Shown here piece after piece: positions 1 to 7,486 of a stretch of 10,259 nucleotides of DNA. This DNA is from Rhodoferax sp. Lineage in GTDB: Bacteria; Pseudomonadota; Gammaproteobacteria; Burkholderiales; Burkholderiaceae_C. The translations under genes and the position numbers were made by a program. Positions within the stretch are counted from its first letter, which is position 1. The number at the start of each line of letters is the position of its first letter. The stretch is taken from NCBI GenBank assembly GCA_030683195.1, contig JAUXQA010000029.1:1-10259 (forward strand). The letters are read 5' to 3'. The notes below the pieces were generated by a model. The model saw only the letters and a program-made list of their open reading frames with translations, had not been told where the DNA came from and made no database searches.

Positions 1-2798
1 AGCAGGCCGCCGCTGGCGCCACCCGCGCCTTGCAGGGTGAATTGATCGATGGTGAGTTGCTGCCCTTGCAGACTGGCGCGCAGCGTGCCCTGGCTGAAAT
101 CTATGCCATCCACTACCGAGCGCATCGCCAAATCCTGGGCAGCCAGTTTGCCGCGCCATTGGGGAGCGCTGCGGGTGCCGGACAGCACCGCGTTGGCATC
201 CAGCGTGCCCCGCAGGCGCCAGCCGGGCGGCGCCAGCAAAGACCAGGCGCCGACCGGTGGCAGCGCCATCTTGAGGGTGCCGGCCAGCGCGGCATCTGCG
301 GGCCAGGCCCAGCCGCCATCCAGGCGTTGCAGGCGGGTGCTTAAGTCGGCCTCGATCTGGCCGGCGCGCTCGCTGTCCCAGCGCAAGCTGGCATCCACCC
401 GTTCGCCTGCGGTGGTGAGCAGCAGGCGGGCCTCGCGCACGCCAGCGCGCAGGGTGGCAGCTGCTGACGCATCAGTTTGCAGGAGCAGGTCGCCCCCGGT
501 GCGCTCCAGCGTGGCACGCAGGCGCAGGGTCTCGTCGCTGCTGGCGTCCCATTGGCCGCCAAACATCAAGTCGCCCCGCAGGCCAAAATTGGCCATTCGG
601 GTCTGGCCCAGCAGGTCCAGCCAGGCCAGCGGCAGGTCGCCCAGACGACCCTGGGTTCGCCAGTCGGTGCGCTGGGTGGCGCCAACCCTTTGCTGTGACC
701 AGAGCCCCGGTTGCCAAGATATGGTGGCGGTGCCGGGGGCGGGGCCCGTCAGGCGGGCGGACCCTGCTGTAGTTTCCAGTGTCTGGCCGTTGCCGCTTTG
801 TTTCCAGGTCAGGCTGACGCTGCTACCCAGCTCCACACGCCAGGTGCCTGGCTTGAGCGTGTCTTGCAACGTGACTTGTGCGGCGTTGAGTTGGGCCTGC
901 CAAAGGCCCTCGCTCTGGCGTCCCCCGCGCAACTGTGCTTGCAGCGCGAGGCGCTGTGTTCCGGTTTCCAACTGGCTTTGTGTGGACAAACTCAGCGCGT
1001 TGAGCGTGCCCGAGACGTCGACCACCGCCTCGCGCAAGCGCAGAGTTTTTTCCGCAGGCTGGCCCCGCTCGCGCCAGTCCAGTTTGGGCGCGCGCAGCTT
1101 GGCCTGAATTTGCAGGCCTTGCCCCTGCTGCTGCCAGCCGCCTTGCCAGCGCGCAGTCATCTGGGCGTTGCCTTCCAGCATGGTCTGGCTAATGGCGGGC
1201 GGGACGCCGGGCAAGCGGGCGACCCACCGGGTGGCCAGTGCGGCGTCGGACACGGTCAGGTTCAATTCTCCATCTCCGCGCGCGCTGGCTAGATTGCCGG
1301 CAAGCACTGCTTGGGCGCCGGGCAATGCCAAGGCAAGCTGGCCCTGAGCAGCCTGACTGACGGTATCAAAGCTGAGCTGGCCTTGCAGTTGCGCGTCATC
1401 GGTCTGGACCTGCAATTGGTTCAGCGTCAGCAGCGGCGCGTTCCAGAGGCCTTTAACCTGGGCGGTCTTGATCTGCAATCCTTGCAGATCGCTCTTGCCA
1501 GCAATGGGAGGTGTGGCTTTGGCTGCTACGGTGCCTTGGGAGGGCTGCAGCTTGGCCTCAAAGGCGATGCCGCTCGGCGTTTGTTTGGCCGTCAAGAGAC
1601 CATCCAGGGTGATCGCCGCCAAGCGAGAGTCCAGTGCTGCGACCTGAACCCCGGCCAGCGTGGCTCGGCCCGCCCACTGCGCAGCTTGGGATGGCGCAGC
1701 GGCCTTGAATTGTCCGGTGGCTTCAGCACGCCCCCCCGCGCCCCGTGCCTGCAGGGATTGCAGCGCCCATTGCCCATCCAGAAACTCCAGCGTCGCTTCC
1801 AGCAGCTCCAGGGGCAGACGCTGCAGGTTCCAGGAGCCGCTCAAGGTGTTGGTGAGTTGCACGCCAGCCAGCCAGCCTGCACCATTCGGGGTGATGGTGG
1901 CGGTGCCGGCCAGATGCGTCTTCGGCGCCTGGGGCCACAAGGCAGCCACATCCAGTGCCTGCCATTGCGCCTCCAACTGGGCCAGTGGCTGAACTTGCCA
2001 GGGCTGAATGCGTGCGTCAACGCGGCCCTGCATGGCTTGCCGGCCCTTGGCAAGGGGCTGGGTGACCTGAGGCAACAGTTCGGCCTGTAGCACCAGCGTG
2101 GCATCCGTCCCGGCCAAGGGGCCGGTGAGCGTGGCGTGTGCCTGCACGGTCAGGGGCTGGGGGCTGGAGGGCAGGGTGGTTTGCACCGTGCCGTCCACCT
2201 CGACGTGGAGGGCCATCGGGGCTTGGGCCCCGATACTGGCCTTGATGTGGTAGTTTCCAGATGAAATAGCCACTTGGCCGGCGTCTAATATGTGTTGATT
2301 GCTATCAAAAATATATTTCCCTGACAAGCCCGTGGCCCGCACCGGCTCATTGCCCGATCGCACCCATTCGGCGGTGTCGATCTTGAATGGCACGTCGATC
2401 TTGAGCGGCAGGCTCAGGTTGGCCGGTGGAGTGGCTGCGCCAGGTGCAGAAGGCGGGCGGCGGTCATCCACGGCCAAGCTTTTGGCAGCCAATTGGCCCA
2501 GCCGGAGCTCGCCGCTGAGCAGCGGGCGCAGCGACCAGGCCAGCGAGACCTCCCTCAACTCGACGCTGAGCGCGCCTTGTTGCCAGCGCAGCCAGCCGAT
2601 GCTTCCGCCCCCGCGCAGTGAACCGCTCACGTCGCGGGCCTCCAGCGTCTGGCCGGCGGGCAAGCTGCGGGCGAGTTGCGAGATGGACGTGGCCAGCGAG
2701 GTGCTGGCGCCGCTCCACAGCCACAGGCCACCTGCCAAAGTCAGTGCAAGCAGCAGGCTGGCGGTCAGACTGATGAGGGTGATGCGCAGCGCTTTCAT
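1..2798 (-). CDS. tamB: TamB, translocation and assembly module inner-membrane/periplasmic subunit (3' end outside window)
   Basis: TamB is a long periplasm-spanning protein anchored in the inner membrane. It works with TamA in outer-membrane protein assembly and, in current models, forms a hydrophobic groove for phospholipid transport. The frame is open from the ATG at 2798 to the window edge, giving about 932 residues. The family is commonly 1200-1400 residues, so the conserved C-terminal DUF490/TamB domain should lie beyond base 1. The N-terminus is a signal anchor: MKALR, then a hydrophobic stretch at about residues 6-28. After it come repeated short beta-strand-rich segments full of Gly, Leu, Ala and Gln, as expected of the beta-taco fold; late in the visible part is the segment PPVGAWSLLAPPGWRL. 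The ATG overlaps the tamA stop as TGATG, so translation is probably coupled. A GGGG about 11 nt upstream is only a weak ribosome site. A locally AT-rich stretch with rare codons lies near 2265-2330. Identification is from sequence character and its position after tamA. Confidence 0.9.
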   Translation of the reverse strand, partial: MKALRITLISLTASLLLALTLAGGLWLWSGASTSLATSISQLARSLPAGQTLEARDVSGSLRGGGSIGWLRWQQGALSVELREVSLAWSLRPLLSGELRLGQLAAKSLAVDDRRPPSAPGAATPPANLSLPLKIDVPFKIDTAEWVRSGNEPVRATGLSGKYIFDSNQHILDAGQVAISSGNYHIKASIGAQAPMALHVEVDGTVQTTLPSSPQPLTVQAHATLTGPLAGTDATLVLQAELLPQVTQPLAKGRQAMQGRVDARIQPWQVQPLAQLEAQWQALDVAALWPQAPKTHLAGTATITPNGAGWLAGVQLTNTLSGSWNLQRLPLELLEATLEFLDGQWALQSLQARGAGGRAEATGQFKAAAPSQAAQWAGRATLAGVQVAALDSRLAAITLDGLLTAKQTPSGIAFEAKLQPSQGTVAAKATPPIAGKSDLQGLQIKTAQVKGLWNAPLLTLNQLQVQTDDAQLQGQLSFDTVSQAAQGQLALALPGAQAVLAGNLASARGDGELNLTVSDAALATRWVARLPGVPPAISQTMLEGNAQMTARWQGGWQQQGQGLQIQAKLRAPKLDWRERGQPAEKTLRLREAVVDVSGTLNALSLSTQSQLETGTQRLALQAQLRGGRQSEGLWQAQLNAAQVTLQDTLKPGTWRVELGSSVSLTWKQSGNGQTLETTAGSARLTGPAPGTATISWQPGLWSQQRVGATQRTDWRTQGRLGDLPLAWLDLLGQTRMANFGLRGDLMFGGQWDASSDETLRLRATLERTGGDLLLQTDASAAATLRAGVREARLLLTTAGERVDASLRWDSERAGQIEADLSTRLQRLDGGWAWPADAALAGTLKMALPPVGAWSLLAPPGWRLRGTLDANAVLSGTRSAPQWRGKLAAQDLAMRSVVDGIDFSQGTLRASLQGQQLTIDQFTLQGAGGASGGL

Positions 2799-4672
2799 CA
2801 AAAGCTGAACCCCACATTCATGTGCAGCCGGAGGCGCTTGTCTGCCACGCCGTAAGCGAGGTCAATTTGCAGGGGCCCGATGGGGCTCTTCCAGCGCGCG
2901 CCCACGCCCACACCCACTTTGGCTTTAAGGTCGCCTGGCTTGTCGGCCACGGCGCCCGCGTCCATGAATACAGTGGACTCCCAGTCGCTCAGGCGGCCAT
3001 CGACCGCAATCGGGCGCTGCCACTCGACGCTGCCCACCGCCAGGTAGCGTCCTGCTGTGGTTTGCCCATCGGGCAGCGTCACACCGAGGTTGCGGTAGCC
3101 ATAACCCCGCACGGTGTTGTCGCCCCCGGTCAGAAACAACTGGGTACTGGGCAGCTGGATGTTCTCCCGGGCAATGACGGCCCCGGCTTCGGCGCGCAAG
3201 GCCAGGCGACCGGCGCGCAAGGCCGTGCTGGTGTCGTCGGAGCTGCGCCCCAAAGGCCAGTAGCCCAGCCAGCGCGCCAACACACGCCCATAGGGGTCGC
3301 GCTGGTCGCCCAAGGTCGTGCCGCCACCGAGTTCCACACCCAGGCCCCAGCCACTGCTGGGGAAAGGGAGGCTGTCGAAGTTGCGCACGGTGAAAGCATA
3401 GTTGGCACTCAGCGCGCTGGCCGTGGCGGGTGCGGTGAGGTCGCGGGTGGCACTGACGGTCGTGTCTGCCCGCTCAAATTGCAGGTAATAGGTGCGGTCA
3501 ATCCGGTCGCCCCGCTGGGTACGCCCCACCCGCAGGGTTTGGCTGTTGACGTCAAAGCTGCCGAGTTGTTCCCGCTGGATCTGGGCACCGGTGACCCAGC
3601 GCCAGTTGCTGGCATCGGGCTGGGCGGCGAGCTCGCTGGCAATGGACTGGGTTTCGCGGTCCAACGACAGCTTGCTCACTGCGCGCCAGCCAATGCCCGG
3701 CACCAGGTGGTGGGTGTGCTCAGCGGATACCCGCGGGCCACCATCGGTGCTGACGCCCACGCCCAGCACCAGCTTTTGAAGGCGCGCCTCGCGCAGTTGC
3801 ACCAACACCGGCGTGGCGGCGGGGTCACCCGTGGTGTCGAGCGTGAGGTAGGCCGAGTCGAAATAGCCGCTGTCCGCCAGGCGTTGCTGGGCGGCTACCA
3901 GTTGGGCCTGGTCGTAGCTGGCCCCGGGTGTGATGCGGGCGAGCCGGGTGACCAGGTCGGCATCAAAACGTTTCAACCCTTTGATAACGAGGTCCCCCAA
4001 CTGGTAGCCAGGGCCGGAGTCCAGCGTCACGGTCAGCAGGGCGCTGCGGGTGATCGGGTCAATGTCGGCCAGGGTGGTGCTGAGTTGCCCGGTGGCATAG
4101 CGCTGGGTGGTGAGCTGGCGCAGGGCTTGCTGCTTGGCCGCTGCCCAGCGTGCTTGCGTAAAGCGCATGCCGGAGCGCAACAGCCAGCCGCTTTCTATCT
4201 GCCAACGCTGCGACTGCGCTGCGGGGTTGTCGCTGATGGGGCCCTTGAACTCAATCTTGACCTCCCCTACCACGGTGGGCTCACCCGGCGCTACGGTCAA
4301 TTTAAGCTGGCGGGCAGTGGGGCCTGTGCTGGAGGTTTGCTGCCCGAACTTGATTTCTGGCGAGAAGTAACCCAGCGTGGCCACAAGCTCGCGAGCGTCT
4401 TTTTCGGCGCTGGTGAGCAGGCGCGCCAGTTCGTTGTCACTCAGGTCAGGAAGGTCACGGTAGCGCTGCAGCTCCAGGTGGCGTTCCAGCATGTCCCGGA
4501 TCTCATCCGGTGCCTCTACCGTCAGTTGAAAGGCAGCCTGGGCTGTCGCGGCGCTGGCGGCGGGGGAATCAGCGGGCGTCGGTGGGCTGCTGGCCACATC
4601 TTGTGCGCGCAGCAGGCCGGGAGTTGCCGCCAGCAGAGTGGCGGCCAGAACACCGGCCCGGGCCCATTTCAT
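2798..4672 (-). CDS. tamA: TamA, Omp85-family outer-membrane assembly factor
   Basis: TamA is an outer-membrane Omp85 protein that forms the translocation and assembly module with TamB. The 624-residue product is close to the usual family length. Residues 1-23 form a signal peptide (MKWAR, hydrophobic core, likely cleavage after LLRA), followed by an Ala/Pro/Ser-rich linker. Three POTRA domains are placed at roughly 48-111 (containing LGYFSPEI), 122-218 and 224-296 (containing DSGYFDSAYL). The 16-strand barrel spans about 300-624. It carries the Omp85 loop-6 motif VRGYGYRNLG at 521-530 and ends in Phe (MNVGFSF), the expected beta-signal. I chose the ATG at 4672 because it gives a proper signal peptide and overlaps the upstream VWA stop by 4 nt (ATGA). 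An in-frame ATG at 4843 would lie deep in the VWA gene and add 57 non-signal residues. No good Shine-Dalgarno is seen, consistent with translational coupling. The tamB start overlaps its stop codon. TamA rather than BamA is favoured by three POTRAs and the tamB neighbour. Confidence 0.93.
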   Translation of the reverse strand: MKWARAGVLAATLLAATPGLLRAQDVASSPPTPADSPAASAATAQAAFQLTVEAPDEIRDMLERHLELQRYRDLPDLSDNELARLLTSAEKDARELVATLGYFSPEIKFGQQTSSTGPTARQLKLTVAPGEPTVVGEVKIEFKGPISDNPAAQSQRWQIESGWLLRSGMRFTQARWAAAKQQALRQLTTQRYATGQLSTTLADIDPITRSALLTVTLDSGPGYQLGDLVIKGLKRFDADLVTRLARITPGASYDQAQLVAAQQRLADSGYFDSAYLTLDTTGDPAATPVLVQLREARLQKLVLGVGVSTDGGPRVSAEHTHHLVPGIGWRAVSKLSLDRETQSIASELAAQPDASNWRWVTGAQIQREQLGSFDVNSQTLRVGRTQRGDRIDRTYYLQFERADTTVSATRDLTAPATASALSANYAFTVRNFDSLPFPSSGWGLGVELGGGTTLGDQRDPYGRVLARWLGYWPLGRSSDDTSTALRAGRLALRAEAGAVIARENIQLPSTQLFLTGGDNTVRGYGYRNLGVTLPDGQTTAGRYLAVGSVEWQRPIAVDGRLSDWESTVFMDAGAVADKPGDLKAKVGVGVGARWKSPIGPLQIDLAYGVADKRLRLHMNVGFSF

Positions 4673-5883
4673 TTGGTCAGCAGTCGCATCGTGTCTTCCA
4701 GACCCTTGAGGGTGAGCGGAAACATCCGCTGGTTCATGAGTTGCTGCATGACGCTGATACTTTGGCGGTATTGCCACACGCCTTGAGGCTCGGGGTTGAT
4801 CCACGCGAACTTGGGGAAGGCGCTGGTCAGTCGCTGCAGCCACTCGACACCGGCTTCTTCGTTGTTGTACTCCACGCTACCGCCGGGTTGCAGAATCTCG
4901 TAGGGGCTCATGGTGGCATCGCCAATGAAGATCAGCTTGTAATCCTTGTTGTACTTGCGGATGATGTCCCAGGTCAGGAATTTTTCGGCAAAACGGCGCT
5001 TGTTGTTCTTCCACATGTAGTCATACACACAGTTGTGGAAGTAATAGAACTCCAGGTGCTTGAACTCTGACTTTGCTGCTGAAAACATCTCCTCCACCCG
5101 GGCTATGTGATCATCCATGGTGCCGCCCACGTCCATGAGCAAGAGCACTTTGACGTTGTTGTGGCGCTCGGGCCGCATTTTGATGTCAAGGTAGCCCGCA
5201 TTGGCGGCCGTTGAGTGAATGGTGTTGTCCAGGTCCAGTTCCTCGACGTTGCCTTCTCTGGCGAACTTGCGCAAGCGGCGCAGCGCCACCTTGATGTTGC
5301 GGGTGCCCAGCTCTTGCGTGTCGTCGTAGTCTTTGTAGGCGCGCTGGTCCCAGACTTTGACGGCGCTGCGGTTGCGGCTTTTGTCCTGGCCAATTCGAAC
5401 GCCCTGAGGATTTTGGCCGTAGGCGCCAAAGGGGCTGGTGCCGCCCGTGCCAATCCACTTGGAGCCACCTTCATGGCGCTCTTTTTGTTCTTCAAAACGC
5501 TTCTTGAGCGTTTCCATGAGCTCATCCCAGCCCATTTTCTCGATCTTGGCGAGCTCCTCTGGGCTCAGGTTGAGCTCCAGGTTCTTGCGCAGCCAGTCCA
5601 GCGGGATTTCCTTGGTGAAGTCGGCAATCATCTCCACGCCCTTGAAATAAGCTCCAAAGGCGCGGTCGAACTTGTCGTAATGCTTTTCGTCCTTCACCAG
5701 AGTGGTGCGGCTCAGGAAGTAAAAGTCGTCGATCCTGTAACCTGTGACCTCGGCATCGCCTTGGGTCTCGGGCACGTTGGGCCCGACCACGCCCTCTTTG
5801 AGCGCCTCCATCAGGGTTAAAAATTCCTTGACGGACACCGGCAACTTGGCCGAACGCAAGGTGTAGAAGAAGTCGATCAGCAT
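4669..5883 (-). CDS. VWA domain-containing protein, CoxE-like (COG3825-type)
   Basis: This is a 404-residue soluble protein with no signal peptide, presumably cytoplasmic. The N-terminal half (from MLIDFFYTLRSAKLPVSVKE) is the helical region typical of CoxE-like proteins that partner MoxR ATPases. A charged linker at about 125-185 precedes the C-terminal von Willebrand A domain at about 243-370. The metal-site region reads LLLMDVGGTMDDH (D251, G253, T255), where the classical MIDAS is DxSxS, so the first Ser is replaced by Gly and the second by Thr. A later acidic strand, LIFIGDATMSPYE (D322), fits the final MIDAS Asp. MoxR-VWA pairs are known or proposed to insert metal cofactors or to remodel enzyme complexes; the client here is unknown. 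The gene lies 31 nt after the GNAT gene, and its stop overlaps the tamA ATG. The start at 5883 gives the usual family N-terminus, though no clear Shine-Dalgarno is visible. Confidence 0.88.
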   Translation of the reverse strand: MLIDFFYTLRSAKLPVSVKEFLTLMEALKEGVVGPNVPETQGDAEVTGYRIDDFYFLSRTTLVKDEKHYDKFDRAFGAYFKGVEMIADFTKEIPLDWLRKNLELNLSPEELAKIEKMGWDELMETLKKRFEEQKERHEGGSKWIGTGGTSPFGAYGQNPQGVRIGQDKSRNRSAVKVWDQRAYKDYDDTQELGTRNIKVALRRLRKFAREGNVEELDLDNTIHSTAANAGYLDIKMRPERHNNVKVLLLMDVGGTMDDHIARVEEMFSAAKSEFKHLEFYYFHNCVYDYMWKNNKRRFAEKFLTWDIIRKYNKDYKLIFIGDATMSPYEILQPGGSVEYNNEEAGVEWLQRLTSAFPKFAWINPEPQGVWQYRQSISVMQQLMNQRMFPLTLKGLEDTMRLLTK

Positions 5884-5914
5884 GATGTGGTTCTGGGTGC
5901 GTTTACGGCAGGTT

Positions 5915-6511
5915 TCAGGCGCGAGGCTTGTTCAGCAAATACAGCAGTTGAGCCCTTGCCTCCGGCCATTCGCCCCGCCTCATGCTGTACATCACGGTGT
6001 CGCGAATGGTGCCGTCACGGCGCATCGCGTGGCCACGCAGCACGCCGTCTTTTTTGGCGCCCAGGCGTTCGATGGCAGCTTGAGACGCAAAGTTGAAATT
6101 GTCCGTACGCCAGCCCACCACATCGCATTGGAGCATTTCGAAGGCATGCGTCATCATAAGCAGCTTGGCAGTGGTGTTGATGTGCGTGCGCTGGCAGCTT
6201 TTGGCGTACCAGGTCCAGCCAATTTCCACTCGTCTGAGGTCGGGCACGATGTCATGAAAACTGGTGCAGCCTAGCACTCGACCCGCGGCGGCGTCCGTCA
6301 CGGCAAAGGCAAAACGGTTGCCCGCTTCGCGCATGGACAACGCGGTCTCGATGTAAGAGCGGGTTTGCTCAGGCTCTGGAACCGAGGTAATGCGCAGTTT
6401 CCACAGTTCGCCGTCGGCGGCTGCCGCACGCAGGCCAATTTCATGGTCCAGTGACAATGGCACCAGTTCAATGCCCCGAGCTGCCAGGGTGATGGGTTCA
6501 ACGAAGGCCAT
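5915..6511 (-). CDS. GNAT-family N-acetyltransferase (RimJ/RimL-like)
   Basis: The product is a 198-residue GNAT enzyme that would transfer acetyl from acetyl-CoA to an amine. The substrate could be a protein N-terminus or a small molecule and cannot be told from sequence. The fold order is as expected: N-terminal strands (ITLAARGIELVPLSLDH), a helix region around 48-62 (EQTRSYIETAL), strand beta4 around 93-103 (RRVEIGWTWYA), the CoA pyrophosphate loop at 107-113 (CQRTHIN) and the C-terminal NFASQAAIERLGAKKDG segment at 140-156, typical of COG1670 members. The CoA loop lacks the textbook Q/RxxGxG/A glycines but has the Asn seen in RimL-like relatives. The ATG at 6511 is chosen because AAGGGA sits 6 nt upstream. 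An in-frame ATG at 6568 would overlap the ATPase gene and add 19 atypical residues. It begins 19 nt after the MoxR stop and ends 31 nt before the VWA start, so it sits between two genes that normally work together. Confidence 0.88.
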   Translation of the reverse strand: MAFVEPITLAARGIELVPLSLDHEIGLRAAAADGELWKLRITSVPEPEQTRSYIETALSMREAGNRFAFAVTDAAAGRVLGCTSFHDIVPDLRRVEIGWTWYAKSCQRTHINTTAKLLMMTHAFEMLQCDVVGWRTDNFNFASQAAIERLGAKKDGVLRGHAMRRDGTIRDTVMYSMRRGEWPEARAQLLYLLNKPRA

Positions 6512-6517
6512 GGTGAA

Positions 6518-6523
6518 TCCCTT
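6518..6523 (-). promoter_or_regulatory. Shine-Dalgarno of the GNAT gene
   Basis: The minus strand reads AAGGGA, 6 nt before the ATG at 6511, inside the 19-nt gap after the ATPase stop. It decides the start of the acetyltransferase against the longer in-frame option at 6568. Confidence 0.65.
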
Positions 6524-6530
6524 GCGTGGT

Positions 6531-7385
6531 TTAGCGGTTGTGCTTTTGCATAAACACCAGTTTTTCAAACAAGGTGACGTCCTGTTCGTTTTTCAGCAAG
6601 GCCCCGACCAGTGGCGGTACAGCGACTTTGTCGTCCTTGCTTTGCAGGGCGTCCAGCGGGATGTCTTCGGCCAGCAGTAGCTTGAGCCAGTCCAGCAACT
6701 CGCTCGTGGACGGTTTCTTTTTCAGGCCAGGCAGGTTGCGCACATCGTAAAACGTCTTCATGGCAGCGGTCAGCAACTCTTTTTTGAGGCCGGGGAAGTG
6801 CACATCCACAATGCTTTGCATGGTTACTGCATCGGGGAACTTGATGTAATGAAAGAAGCAGCGGCGCAAAAAGGCGTCGGGCAGTTCTTTTTCGTTATTG
6901 GAGGTAATGAACACCAGCGGGCGGTTTTTGGCCTTGATCAGCTGGCGGGTCTCGTAACAATAAAATTCCATGCGGTCAATTTCGCGCAGCAAGTCGTTGG
7001 GGAACTCGATGTCGGCTTTGTCGATCTCGTCAATCAGCAGCGCCACAGGTTCATCGGCCGTGAAGGCTTGCCACAGCACACCCTTGAGGATGTAGTTGTT
7101 GATGTCCTTCACCCGCTCCCCGCCATCTACCGTGGAGAGTTGGGAGTCGCGCAGGCGGCTCACAGCGTCGTATTCATACAAACCCTGCTGCGCCTTGGTG
7201 GTGGACTTGATGTGCCATTGCAGCAAAGGCATGCCCAGCGCCTCTGACACTTCTTCTGCCAGCATGGTTTTGCCGGTGCCCGGCTCCCCTTTGACCAGCA
7301 AAGGGCGCTTGAGCGTGATGGCCGCATTGACGGACAACATCAGGTCTTGTGTGGCGACGTAGTTTTTGGTGCCTTGAAATTTCAT
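6531..7385 (-). CDS. MoxR-family AAA+ ATPase
   Basis: This is a 284-residue cytoplasmic AAA+ ATPase of the MoxR group (COG0714). Such proteins hydrolyse ATP in ring assemblies and act as chaperones, usually with a VWA partner. Visible motifs, in order, are Walker A GEPGTGKT (33-40), Walker B VALLIDEIDKAD (114-125), sensor 1 FITSNN (159-164), the arginine-finger region DAFLRRC (170-176) and the sensor 2 / lid helix region KKPSTSELLDWLK (223-235). The length matches the compact members of the family. The start at 7385 (MKFQGTKNYVATQDLM) is the usual family N-terminus. Earlier in-frame codons up to 7466 would run through the promoter region and add about 27 residues unlike the family. No strong Shine-Dalgarno is seen. 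It is the first gene of the five-gene minus-strand run, and its VWA partner follows after one intervening gene. The client protein is not evident from the neighbours; the downstream tamAB suggests an envelope connection, but that is inference. Confidence 0.92.
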   Translation of the reverse strand: MKFQGTKNYVATQDLMLSVNAAITLKRPLLVKGEPGTGKTMLAEEVSEALGMPLLQWHIKSTTKAQQGLYEYDAVSRLRDSQLSTVDGGERVKDINNYILKGVLWQAFTADEPVALLIDEIDKADIEFPNDLLREIDRMEFYCYETRQLIKAKNRPLVFITSNNEKELPDAFLRRCFFHYIKFPDAVTMQSIVDVHFPGLKKELLTAAMKTFYDVRNLPGLKKKPSTSELLDWLKLLLAEDIPLDALQSKDDKVAVPPLVGALLKNEQDVTLFEKLVFMQKHNR

Positions 7386-7434
7386 GGTTCTGCTTTGCTC
7401 AGGGAAAACGGCAATAAGTGGAGGATTGTTGGTC

Positions 7435-7462
7435 GATATAATCATCGGTTGATCTATCTCAA
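7435..7462 (-). promoter_or_regulatory. Candidate sigma-70 promoter for the MoxR-tamB run
   Basis: On the minus strand, TTGAGA (7462-7457, five of six matches to TTGACA) is followed after 16 nt by TATATC (7440-7435, four of six matches to TATAAT). Transcription would start near 7428, leaving a leader of about 43 nt before the ATPase ATG at 7385. The -10 shares bases with the plus-strand -10, and the -35 overlaps an inverted repeat. The call is from consensus matching only. Confidence 0.45.
7437..7442 (+). promoter_or_regulatory. Candidate -10 element for the cytochrome c4-like gene
   Basis: A perfect TATAAT lies 44 nt upstream of the ATG at 7487, so transcription would begin near 7449 with a leader of roughly 38 nt. 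No good -35 is found at 16-18 nt spacing (the sequence there is around AATAAGTG), so an activator or a non-standard -35 may be involved. Confidence 0.45.
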
Positions 7463-7464
7463 CC
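7447..7464. repeat. 18-bp perfect inverted repeat (possible operator)
   Basis: GGTTGA at 7447-7452 and TCAACC at 7459-7464 are perfect inverted copies separated by 6 bp. The repeat covers the minus-strand -35 and lies at the expected transcription start of the plus-strand gene. It could therefore be an operator acting on both directions, or a small hairpin at the start of the cytochrome leader. No regulator is identified. Confidence 0.4.
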
Positions 7465-7486
7465 ATTGGCCGATTGTCCGCTCAAA

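Noticed and set aside
49..2090. Several long plus-strand open frames opposite tamB (for example 49-1107, 711-1292, 1311-2090)
   Set aside because: The minus-strand frame is open without interruption and encodes TamB-like sequence. The plus-strand products are compositionally biased and show no recognisable family.
2822..4786. A 654-codon plus-strand open frame lying opposite tamA
   Set aside because: It is antisense to a clear TamA with signal peptide, POTRAs, VRGY motif and terminal Phe. Its translation is low-complexity Gly/Ala/Gln/Val sequence with no domain. Long antisense frames are expected in GC-rich genes.
4673..4843. A longer TamA with 57 extra residues starting at 4843
   Set aside because: It would overlap most of the VWA C-terminus and bury the signal peptide. 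The ATGA overlap at 4672 gives a normal secreted Omp85 protein.
7386..7466. A longer MoxR protein starting upstream of 7385
   Set aside because: The extra 27 residues are unlike the family and would run across the promoter elements; MKFQGTKNYV is the usual start.
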